Positions 35,571-42,414 of a stretch of 64,000 nt of DNA are shown here, one piece after another. The notes under the pieces are model-generated. The model was not told the DNA's origin. It was given only the letters and a program-made list of their open reading frames with translations, and searched no databases. The position numbers and the translations under genes were made by a program. Origin of the DNA: Williamsia sterculiae (GTDB taxonomy: Bacteria > Actinomycetota > Actinomycetes > Mycobacteriales > Mycobacteriaceae). Position 1 is the stretch's first letter; every line of letters starts with the position of its first letter. The DNA lies in contig NZ_FTNT01000001.1 in the NCBI RefSeq assembly GCF_900156495.1, forward strand, positions 310,001-374,000, in the 5' to 3' direction.

Positions 35571-36185
35571 GTGAACGGGATCGTCGACTGGCTCGTCCAC
35601 ATCATCGAGTCCACACCCGCATGGGCGGTGTACCTGGTGGTCTGGGGAGTGGTGTTCGGCGAGGCGTCGGTGTTGCTCGGTCTGGTGCTGCCGGGGGAAA
35701 CGCTGTTGGTGGCCGGCGGAGTCGCGGCAGCCGTCGGTCCCACGAACGTCGGCTGGCTGTTGACCGGTGCGTGTATCGCGGCCATCGCCGGGGATTCGAC
35801 CGGATACTGGGTGGGCCGGTGGTCGGGTGGGCGGATAACCCACTCCCGCTTGGGTGCTCGGATCGGCGCGGAGCGCTGGGGCCGCGTCGAGGCCGCGGTC
35901 GACACCGGTGGGTTCGTGGCCGTGGTGACCGCGCGGTGGATCGGATACGTGCGCACGCTGATCCCGTTCGTCGCGGGCATGAGCAAGATGAACGTGGTGC
36001 GGTACCTCACCGCCAATGTGGTCGGCGGGGTGGCGTGGGTGGTCACCGTCGGCATGCTCGGCTACCTGGTCGGTGCGACGTTGGGGGCGAAGATATTGCT
36101 CTACACGGCCATCGCCACGGGTTGTCTGGCCATCCTCTGGTTTGTGTACGGGTGGTTGCGGAGTCGGCAGAGTTCGTCCGGATGA
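35571..36185 (+). CDS. DedA family membrane protein (second copy)
   Basis: 204 residues, hydrophobic. GLVLPGETLLVAGGVAAAVG, GDSTGYWVGRWSGGRI and RWIGYVRTLIPFVAGMSKM are the DedA signature blocks. It is shorter than the copy at 2813-3523 and clearly diverged from it. GTG 35571 lies 16 nt after metZ, so it is probably in the rhodanese-metZ transcript. Likely a membrane lipid or carrier transporter. Confidence 0.87.
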   Translation: MNGIVDWLVHIIESTPAWAVYLVVWGVVFGEASVLLGLVLPGETLLVAGGVAAAVGPTNVGWLLTGACIAAIAGDSTGYWVGRWSGGRITHSRLGARIGAERWGRVEAAVDTGGFVAVVTARWIGYVRTLIPFVAGMSKMNVVRYLTANVVGGVAWVVTVGMLGYLVGATLGAKILLYTAIATGCLAILWFVYGWLRSRQSSSG

Positions 36186-36204
36186 TCACCTGATCGTCGT
36201 TGCG

Positions 36205-36210
36205 TAGGGT
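36205..36210 (+). promoter_or_regulatory. -10 element TAGGGT, leaderless start
   Basis: TAGGGT ends 7 nt before GTG 36218, favouring that codon over GTG 36209. Confidence 0.5.
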
Positions 36211-36217
36211 GAAGTCC

Positions 36218-37234
36218 GTGACCGCGATCCTGACCAGCGTCGAACGACTGGTGGACGAAGTCCTGATCCCCGCCGCGCCCGAGGTGGACGCCACCGGAGT
36301 CATCCCGCGCGAGAACTTCGCGGCCATGGCCGCGGCCGGACTCTTCGGGGTGGCCGCGGGTGGTGACATCCGGCGCATGCCCGAGGTGGGCGAGGCGGTG
36401 ATCTCCGGTTGTCTGGCCACCGGTTTCGTCTGGGCGCAGCATCACGGAGTGGTGCTGGGTCTGCTCCGCGGCGACAATGCCGAACTGCGGGACGAGTTGC
36501 TGCCGTTGCTGACATCAGGGGAGGAGATGGCCGGCGTCAGCTATGCGGGACTGGCGTCGCACGGACGCACGTTGCGGGCGCATCCCGGTTCGGACGGAGG
36601 TTTCCGGTTGTCGGGCCGGGCCGCACTGGTCACCGGGTGGGGCATGATCGGCGTGTTGGGGGTGTGGGCATACGACGAGGATGCGGACGCCTCGCATTTC
36701 GTGGTGTTACGAGACCCGGGGGCGGTGGCCGGGATCGACGCCACACCACTGAACCTGGTTGCCGCGCAAGCGAGCAACACGGTCAGCCTACAGTTCGACG
36801 ACGTCGAGGCCAGTCCGGAAGCCGTGGTGGACACGGTCCCGGGCAGCCACCGACCGGCCGGCGCAAACCTCACCATCCGGATGAATGCCGCACTACCGCT
36901 GGGGGTCTGCCGCTCCGCATTGCGCTCGCTCGCGGCAACAGACGACGAGAACGCCGCCGAGGCGCTGGCCGCCGGTCAGCGCGCGGTGGCGGACCTGCGA
37001 GAGCGGTTGGACGCCGCCCTCGACGACGCCGACCAGCTCTATCGCTACCGGGCGCACGCCAACGAACTGGCCATGCGGCTCGCGTCCTCGGTAGGTGTGG
37101 CCGTCGGCAGTCGCTCCGTGCTGGTCGGCTCCGACGCGGACCGACTGGTCCGCGAGGCGCTGTTCTGCTCGGTGTGTGCAACCCGCCCGCCGATCCGAGC
37201 CGAGATGCTCAGGCGGCTCCCGGCGGGAGACTGA
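36218..37234 (+). CDS. Acyl-CoA dehydrogenase-like flavoprotein
   Basis: 338 residues. The N-terminal helical domain (PRENFAAMAAAGLFGVAAG), a middle beta domain (FRLSGRAALVTGWGMIGVLGVWA, then a QFDDVEASPEAVV strand) and a helical C-terminal domain follow the acyl-CoA dehydrogenase order. It is about 45 residues shorter than typical members, and I see no clear catalytic Glu or the usual C-terminal FAD motif. It may act as an oxidoreductase-like or monooxygenase-like (DszC/HsaA-type) relative instead. Leaderless promoter. Substrate unknown. Confidence 0.72.
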   Translation: MTAILTSVERLVDEVLIPAAPEVDATGVIPRENFAAMAAAGLFGVAAGGDIRRMPEVGEAVISGCLATGFVWAQHHGVVLGLLRGDNAELRDELLPLLTSGEEMAGVSYAGLASHGRTLRAHPGSDGGFRLSGRAALVTGWGMIGVLGVWAYDEDADASHFVVLRDPGAVAGIDATPLNLVAAQASNTVSLQFDDVEASPEAVVDTVPGSHRPAGANLTIRMNAALPLGVCRSALRSLAATDDENAAEALAAGQRAVADLRERLDAALDDADQLYRYRAHANELAMRLASSVGVAVGSRSVLVGSDADRLVREALFCSVCATRPPIRAEMLRRLPAGD

Positions 37235-37302
37235 ACCCGCACGCTATGAAGTTCTCAAAGAACATGTGCGTCCGCGGGATACGGGCGCCGGGTGGTTGGA
37301 CG

Positions 37303-38577
37303 TCAGGCGGCAGCGCCGGCTTCTTGTGGGTCGAGTCGCATGGTTCGTCGGTTGTAGGCGGGCAGGGGTTGTCGCCTTGGGTCGAGGGTTGCGGGTGGGA
37401 TGAGCCAGGGGTGTCGGTCGTGGCCGAGGAACACCTCCCACCCCTGGTGGTGCACGGCGGTGTGGCAGGAGCGGCAGAGTAGGCATCCGTTGTCGAGGAT
37501 GGTCGGGCCGCCGTCGGCGTGGTGGATGATGTGGTGGCAGTCGGTCCAGGAGGCGGGTGCACCGCATTTCACGCAGCACTGGTCACGCACGATGATGGCT
37601 TTGCGGAGCGCCCCGGTGAACAGTCTCTTGGTGGCCGATACCGCGGTGGGTACCCCGTGCTGGTCGAGGTCGACCTGGGTGATCCCGGCATCACACCCGG
37701 CCAGCAGGGCCGCCCGATCGGAGATGGACCCCAACCACCCCAGGCGCACCGTGTTCCGTTCCGCGATCGGCACGGTGACCACGACTTCGGTTCTGGGTGC
37801 TCTCACGGCCGCGTCGTCGGCGGTGGCGCGGACGGCGCAGTCCAGGAGTTGCCCGAAGGCGTCGGCGCGACGTCTGCCCGCGGGTCGTGGGTCGGGTGTG
37901 CCGTCGGGTAGGGGTCGTGGTCGTGATGCGGTGTCGACCGCGCAGATCAACCGTTCGCCGGTGAGGACATCGAGGTCGAAGCTGCCCTGCAGGCGTCCGT
38001 CGTCACCCTGACGCCAACCCATCTCGTTCAGGGTGGCGTCCTCAGCGGCGGACGTGATGGTGTCGTCATCGGGCGCGGCGGCGATCGCCACTGCACGCGC
38101 CAGCCTCATCAACTCCGCGGGACTGGCACCGGAGATCGCCTGACCGACCAACGTGGTCTGCACTTCCGTGATCGCCTCCGAGCCGACCGGCTGCTTGGTA
38201 CGCGTGCTCACGTGGGCGACCCCACGCACCACCGCGTCGACGTGTTCACCGGACAGGAACCCGTTACTGCTGTACCGATACAGTGACGGCAACTCGCTCA
38301 ATGCCCGCCCCACCCGCAGACACCGATCCGCCGCAACCGGGGCCATTCCGTTGGCCACCAACAATTCCCGCACCGTCATGCCGGACCGCTTCGCCACCCC
38401 CACATGCTCGGCCTGCGCCGCGAGCACCGCCAACACATGATCGGTGACCGCCCGCAACCGCACCGCACCACGGATCGCGTCGACAATGTCGGTATCCGCA
38501 TCAGCGATGACCGGACTTCCGGATCCGAGCTCATCGACGAGCTGGTCGCCGAGCTCGGTGAGAATCCCCGAGTGCAT
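37303..38577 (-). CDS. HNH endonuclease, DUF222 / 13E12 repeat family
   Basis: 424 residues. A helical DUF222 region (residues 1-300, with VAKRSGMTVRELLVANGMAP) is followed by an HNH domain: IVRDQCCVKCGAPASWTDC, then HHIIHHADGGPTILDNGCLL and CRSCHTAVHH, with paired Cys for zinc. This is the 13E12 family, found in many copies in actinobacterial genomes and used in M. tuberculosis as phage integration sites. No ribosome site lies before ATG 38577; a small upstream ORF with a good one ends 6 nt before it. Activity and target unknown. Confidence 0.9.
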   Translation of the reverse strand: MHSGILTELGDQLVDELGSGSPVIADADTDIVDAIRGAVRLRAVTDHVLAVLAAQAEHVGVAKRSGMTVRELLVANGMAPVAADRCLRVGRALSELPSLYRYSSNGFLSGEHVDAVVRGVAHVSTRTKQPVGSEAITEVQTTLVGQAISGASPAELMRLARAVAIAAAPDDDTITSAAEDATLNEMGWRQGDDGRLQGSFDLDVLTGERLICAVDTASRPRPLPDGTPDPRPAGRRRADAFGQLLDCAVRATADDAAVRAPRTEVVVTVPIAERNTVRLGWLGSISDRAALLAGCDAGITQVDLDQHGVPTAVSATKRLFTGALRKAIIVRDQCCVKCGAPASWTDCHHIIHHADGGPTILDNGCLLCRSCHTAVHHQGWEVFLGHDRHPWLIPPATLDPRRQPLPAYNRRTMRLDPQEAGAAA

Positions 38578-38583
38578 GGTGGG

Positions 38584-38625
38584 TCACCCAACCGGTCGCG
38601 CAGCGGGAACGAGCATCTGTTCCAT
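38584..38625 (-). CDS. Upstream mini-ORF MEQMLVPAARPVG
   Basis: 13 codons with GAGAGG 8 nt before its ATG. Its TGA lies 6 nt before the HNH gene ATG. The arrangement suggests translational coupling: ribosomes load here and reinitiate at the HNH start, which has no site of its own. Small and unproven. Confidence 0.4.
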   Translation of the reverse strand: MEQMLVPAARPVG

Positions 38626-39146
38626 CACAACACCTCTCACGGGTTTGGTTGCTGAAGTCAGTCCCTCGTCGTCTCTGTCTGTTGGACGTCTGTGTGGGTC
38701 GTGCGGTTCCGCGGCGATCCCATCAGATTCTTCCTTCCTCCTGTCGTACACGTGTTCGACCCGGTGACCATGAGATCCGTGCCGGAGTACCTGTGCTGCA
38801 GCATCTCTAACTCGGTGGGCGCGACCGGCCAGGCATGTGAGGTCCGGCGGACGACCTACGATGACGAGCGACACTCCGGCGAACCAGTGGAACCGACTCA
38901 GGGGCGATCCTCAGCCCGTCGTCCGCAGCCAACCTGACACGTCGTCGATTAGCAGCGCCACTGCGACAGCGAGTTGCAGACTCCGCCCCCGTCCATGGGC
39001 GTCGTGAGGCCTCTAGGTGGAGGCCTTGACGGCGGTGAGTCGGCCGGCGAACGCGTGGTCCGACCACGTGTCCCTTCACGAATGTCGCGCCGATGACCCT
39101 GCCGCAGTGCGTTTTTCGAAAGTGGATCCGCACCCCACTCTGACCG
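38626..39146. other. Gene-free stretch between HNH gene and isochorismate synthase
   Basis: About 520 nt with no ORF whose codon use resembles the neighbours. It has a hairpin (AGGCCTC/GAGGCCT, 39008-39027) and a palindrome (39055-39069). A minus-strand fragment DTWSDHAFAGRLTAVKAST followed by TAG at 39014-39016 reads like a degraded C-terminus. Base composition is less GC-rich than around it. Possibly a scar of a lost gene or element. Confidence 0.45.
39055..39069. promoter_or_regulatory. Palindrome CGTGGTC-C-GACCACG
   Basis: Perfect 7-nt arms around one base. TGGTC-N-GACCA resembles the operator core of FadR-type GntR regulators, but no promoter or target gene next to it is evident. Confidence 0.35.
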
Positions 39147-40244
39147 TCAGCCGCCGACCGAAACCCCCAGGCCACCAAGCGCCCGCATGACCGTGGCGAA
39201 CTTCGCTGTCGTCTCGTCCACCTCGGCGTCGGGATCGGACTCGGCAACGATGCCTCCGCCCGCCCAGGCGCGGGCGGTGCGGCGATCCGCGCGCAGTTCG
39301 GCGCACCGGATGGCGACCATCCACTCACCGTCGCCCTGTGCATCGCACCAACCGACGGTGCCTGCGTAGAACCCCCGGGGCTCCTCGACCTCCGCGATGA
39401 TCGCCGCGGCCGCCCGAGTCGGTGTTCCGCAGATCGCCGGCGTGGGATGTAGTGCCAACGCGAGGTCCAGTGCGGTGATCGACGGATCTCGCAGCGTCCC
39501 GACGAAGGGCGTTGCCAGATGCCAGATCTCACCCGTGCACCGCAGCTCCGGGGTGCGGGGATAGTCCAGGCGAGTGCAGAGCGGCGTCAGCACCGACGCG
39601 AGGTACTCGACGACGAACCGATGCTCCCGCTGGTCCTTCACCGATCGCGCCAAACCCTCGGCCGCCGCCGCATCGCCATCCGGATCAGGTTGTCGAGCAG
39701 CAGAACCCGCAAACGGTCGGCAGTACACCCGATCACCCACCTTGCGTACCAGCAACTCCGGACTGGCGCCGACCAACCATCGGCCGGTCTGGTCGGCGCC
39801 CGCCGCGGACAGATCGGTGGCGAAGGCGTTGTGATCGGTGTTGGTCCCGGCCAGCGCGGCCGCCACCGCGTCGATCTCCACCGGTCGGTCGGCCACCAGC
39901 TCGACCGCGCGTGCCAACACCACCTTGTCGGCCTCACCCGACCGGATCCGTTCCACCACGCGCTCGACACGGCTCCGATGAGTGGCCGCCGCCGGCACCC
40001 ACTCGGCGACCTCCCAGCGTCGGGACAATGGCCCGGTCCCGATCAATGGTTCGTCCGTCCGGGCCAACGATCCAACCTGCCAGAGCGCGTCCGGTGACCC
40101 GGGAGCGAACGAGATCGCGCCGACCACACCGCCCTCCGGACCCGACTCCCGCACCGCGTGGGTCGCGTCTCGGGCGTCGTCGAAGGCGTGGGCGACCTCG
40201 CCGGCACGAACCGTGCCATGCGTTCCGGAGAGCAGAAAGGTCAC
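39147..40244 (-). CDS. Isochorismate synthase (EntC/MenF family)
   Basis: 365 residues, chorismate-utilising fold. SGEADKVVLARAVEL, LVGASPELLVRK, VYCRPFAGSAARQPD, HPTPAICGTPT, FYAGTVGWCDAQGDGEWMVAIR, and WAGGGIVAESDPDAEVDET are conserved substrate and magnesium motifs. It isomerises chorismate to isochorismate for menaquinone or for salicylate/2,3-dihydroxybenzoate siderophores. No partner genes are adjacent, so the pathway is undecided. TAGGTT 6 nt before GTG 40244 predicts a leaderless mRNA. No clear iron box is seen. Confidence 0.92.
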   Translation of the reverse strand: MTFLLSGTHGTVRAGEVAHAFDDARDATHAVRESGPEGGVVGAISFAPGSPDALWQVGSLARTDEPLIGTGPLSRRWEVAEWVPAAATHRSRVERVVERIRSGEADKVVLARAVELVADRPVEIDAVAAALAGTNTDHNAFATDLSAAGADQTGRWLVGASPELLVRKVGDRVYCRPFAGSAARQPDPDGDAAAAEGLARSVKDQREHRFVVEYLASVLTPLCTRLDYPRTPELRCTGEIWHLATPFVGTLRDPSITALDLALALHPTPAICGTPTRAAAAIIAEVEEPRGFYAGTVGWCDAQGDGEWMVAIRCAELRADRRTARAWAGGGIVAESDPDAEVDETTAKFATVMRALGGLGVSVGG

Positions 40245-40250
40245 GGATTC

Positions 40251-40256
40251 AACCTA
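40251..40256 (-). promoter_or_regulatory. -10 element TAGGTT, leaderless start of isochorismate synthase
   Basis: On the minus strand TAGGTT ends 6 nt before GTG 40244. Confidence 0.45.
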
Positions 40257-40345
40257 CCCGTGGTCCGATGAATCACCGTGATCGCAAGTCTGCCCACGCA
40301 TCGGGCCCGCACGGGACAATCCACACGCCATGGCACGACACGCAC

Positions 40346-40375
40346 TTGACAGGACTCGACACCGCCCGGCAATCT
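40346..40375 (+). promoter_or_regulatory. Promoter TTGACA-18 nt-CAATCT for the riboswitch RNA
   Basis: A perfect -35 (40346-40351) and CAATCT at 40370-40375. Predicted transcription start near 40382, just at the 5' edge of the SAM-IV aptamer, which is the expected geometry. Confidence 0.65.
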
Positions 40376-40382
40376 GGGCGCC

Positions 40383-40512
40383 AGGTCATGAGTACCAGCG
40401 CAAAGCCCCGGCTTGCTGGTCGGCAACCCTCCTTCCGCGGTGGGGTGCTCCGGGTGACGACCAGGTCCTTCTCCACCCGGAGCAGGGCAAGCGCGGACTC
40501 TCCCCGTGGGGC
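40383..40512 (+). ncRNA. SAM-IV riboswitch
   Basis: Conserved segments appear in order: GGTCATGAGTACCAGCG, AGCCCCGGCTTGCTGG, CGGCAACCCTCC, CCGCGGTGGGGTGCTCCGGG, TGACGACC closing the first stem with GGTC, and the downstream GGCAAGCGCGG pseudoknot partner. SAM-IV aptamers occur in actinobacteria and bind S-adenosylmethionine, normally shutting off sulfur-metabolism genes. A following GGGTC/GACCC hairpin (40513-40525) abuts the ribosome site GAGGA. It controls the SufS-like gene at 40537. Confidence 0.9.
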
Positions 40513-40536
40513 GGGTCCATGACCCGAGGAATCACC

Positions 40537-41793
40537 ATGACGACGATCCTGCCCCGGTCCACCGCATGCTTCGGCACCACCATCCCGACCGCACCCATCG
40601 CACCGCTGGCCGCGGTCGCCGGCTCCGACGCGCGGGTCGCCTGCGCATCCGGCCGGGTGCGATACGCCAACCTCGACTACGCCGCCAGCGCACCTGCCCT
40701 ACAGACCGTGGTCGACGAGATCACCGCGGCGCTGCCGCGGTACGCCAGCGTTCATCGCGGCGCCGGACAGCTCTCACAGGAGACGACCGCCGCCTACGAG
40801 GACGCCCGCCGATCCGTTGCCCGGTTCGTCGGCGCGCGCGACGACGACACCGTCGTCTTCACCCGCAACACCACCGACTCGATCAACCTGCTGGCCACCT
40901 GTGTGCCCGGCGACACCGTGGTCCTCGACGTGGAGCATCACGCGAATCTCCTGCCCTGGAAGCGGACCGGCGCGCGGATCGTGGAGTGTGCGCAGACCGT
41001 CGCCGCGACCCTCACCGCGTTGGACCGGGAATTGGCGGCCCGACCGGCCGCCCTGTTGGCGATCACCGGGGCGTCGAATGTCACCGGTGAGGTGCTGCCG
41101 CTCCCGACGCTGGCCACCATCGCGCACCGGCACGGGGCTCGACTGTTCGTCGACGCCGCGCAACTCGCCCCGCACCGGGCGGTGACCATCGCCGACCACG
41201 GCATCGACTACCTGGCCTTCTCCGGCCACAAGCTCTACGCACCGTTCGGTGCCGGGGTACTCGTCGGACGCACCGACTGGCTCGACGGGGCCGAGCCCTA
41301 CCTCGCCGGTGGGGGTGCCAGCGCCGACGTGCCCCGCGAGATCGCCGACGACGATGTGGACACCCGATGGCACCACGGCCCCGCGCGGCACGAGGCGGGC
41401 AGCCCGAACGTACTGGGTGCGCTGGCCGTCGCCGCCGCGTGTGACGCACTGATCGAGTGGGGGCCCGAGCGGATCCGCCGCCACGAGCAGTCGCTGCTGG
41501 CACGGTTGGACGCCGGTCTGGGTCGTCTGCCCGGGGTTCGGCCGTTACGGATCTGGTCCGACAGCCACGATCACGTCGGGATCGCGGCGTTCACCGTGGA
41601 CGGGTGGACCCCGCGCGCGGTGGCCGAGCACCTGTCCGACGGGCACGGCATCGGGGTACGTGACGGAAGGTTCTGCGCCCACCCGCTGTTGTCCCGGCTG
41701 GGACACCCCGACGGCGCGGTGCGGGTCAGCCTCGGATTGGGCAGCCGGTCCGAGGACATCGACCGACTACTGACGGCGTTGGCCGAACTGTAG
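40537..41793 (+). CDS. Class V aminotransferase, SufS/cysteine desulfurase-like
   Basis: 418 residues, PLP fold type I. YANLDYAASAPALQTVVDEI opens the domain; SVHRGAGQLSQETT, TTDSINLL, DVEHHANLLPW, VDAAQLAPH (PLP-ring Asp) and AFSGHKLYAPFGAGVL (Schiff-base Lys near residue 232) follow. GVRDGRFCAHPLL places a Cys near residue 380, where desulfurases carry the persulfide Cys. ATG 40537 follows GAGGA. Control by a SAM riboswitch argues for a role in cysteine/methionine sulfur flow rather than FeS assembly. An exact reaction cannot be assigned. Confidence 0.88.
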   Translation: MTTILPRSTACFGTTIPTAPIAPLAAVAGSDARVACASGRVRYANLDYAASAPALQTVVDEITAALPRYASVHRGAGQLSQETTAAYEDARRSVARFVGARDDDTVVFTRNTTDSINLLATCVPGDTVVLDVEHHANLLPWKRTGARIVECAQTVAATLTALDRELAARPAALLAITGASNVTGEVLPLPTLATIAHRHGARLFVDAAQLAPHRAVTIADHGIDYLAFSGHKLYAPFGAGVLVGRTDWLDGAEPYLAGGGASADVPREIADDDVDTRWHHGPARHEAGSPNVLGALAVAAACDALIEWGPERIRRHEQSLLARLDAGLGRLPGVRPLRIWSDSHDHVGIAAFTVDGWTPRAVAEHLSDGHGIGVRDGRFCAHPLLSRLGHPDGAVRVSLGLGSRSEDIDRLLTALAEL

Positions 41794-41800
41794 ACGGCAC

Positions 41801-41858
41801 GCCTCGCGCGGAGGCGCGGCACACAGATCGCCTCGCGCGGAGGCGCGGTAGACAGATC
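41801..41858 (+). repeat. Twin 29-nt tandem repeat, each with a hairpin
   Basis: Two adjacent 29-nt copies (41801-41829 and 41830-41858) differ at two positions. Each contains GCCTC-GCGCG-GAGGC, a stem of 5-6 bp. They start 7 nt after the SufS-like stop and lie before the next gene, so they may attenuate or stabilise the transcript. Confidence 0.8.
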
Positions 41859-41907
41859 GACGGAGAGGTCGAGATGGCAGAGGAGTCGAAGTGACGGGGG
41901 AGCAGAG

Positions 41908-42390
41908 ATGACCGGGAGCGTGAACAACACAGGACTCGCCGCCCGTCCCGACCTGGTGGTCGCGGTCGAGCGCCTCGGCGCATCCGGTCCGCTGCGATGG
42001 GACCGTGACGTCGCCGTGGACACCGAGGTGGTCCGCGTCCGCGAGCCGGGTCTGCGAGACGGCATCCGAGCCCGTGCCGTGCTGCGTGAGCAGTCCGACG
42101 ACCCCGGACGGCTGCTGGTCGCCATCGAGGTGGACGCTCTCGTCGCCGACGACGCCGCGACCGCGCGGGCAGAACTGCTGCGGCTCGGCGAATCGCTTGA
42201 TGGTTCCGACACCCTGCGCTACGTGGGCACGGTGAACGGACTGCTCACGTTGGTCCTGGATCTCTATACGGCCGGAGTCGCCGACGCGGTGATCGTCCAC
42301 CCGATCGACGGCGACCCGACCGTCGCCCGGATCGCCGACGACGTGGTTCCGCTGCTCCACCAGCGGATGGCCGCGGCCGGCGCGGCCTGA
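41908..42390 (+). CDS. Hypothetical protein with LLM-flavoprotein-like C-terminus
   Basis: 160 residues. ATG 41908 has GGGGGAGC upstream. The N-terminal half (DLVVAVERLGASGPLRWDRD) shows no clear family. The C-terminal part, GTVNGLLTLVLDLYTAGVADAVIVHPIDG and a final helix VVPLLHQRM, resembles the end of luciferase-like (LLM) flavin monooxygenases, where TPEEVADQL...GADGF...VPELQRRG is usual. It is far too short to be a whole LLM enzyme, so it may be a degraded or specialised derivative. It likely shares the riboswitch transcript. Confidence 0.65.
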   Translation: MTGSVNNTGLAARPDLVVAVERLGASGPLRWDRDVAVDTEVVRVREPGLRDGIRARAVLREQSDDPGRLLVAIEVDALVADDAATARAELLRLGESLDGSDTLRYVGTVNGLLTLVLDLYTAGVADAVIVHPIDGDPTVARIADDVVPLLHQRMAAAGAA

Positions 42391-42414
42391 CGCCATCCCC
42401 GGCAACGCGGCCCG

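Noticed and set aside
37251-37263. GTTCT-CAA-AGAAC hairpin between convergent genes
   Set aside because: Only a 5-bp AT-containing stem; too weak to call a terminator.
38692-38937. 81-codon plus-strand ORF in the gene-free region
   Set aside because: No ribosome site, codon use unlike neighbours, and no fold-like pattern; listed only as part of the gap.
41874-41894. Six-codon ORF MAEESK with an AGAGG site before the LLM-like gene
   Set aside because: Very short, and the downstream gene has its own strong ribosome site, so a leader role is not needed; could be chance.
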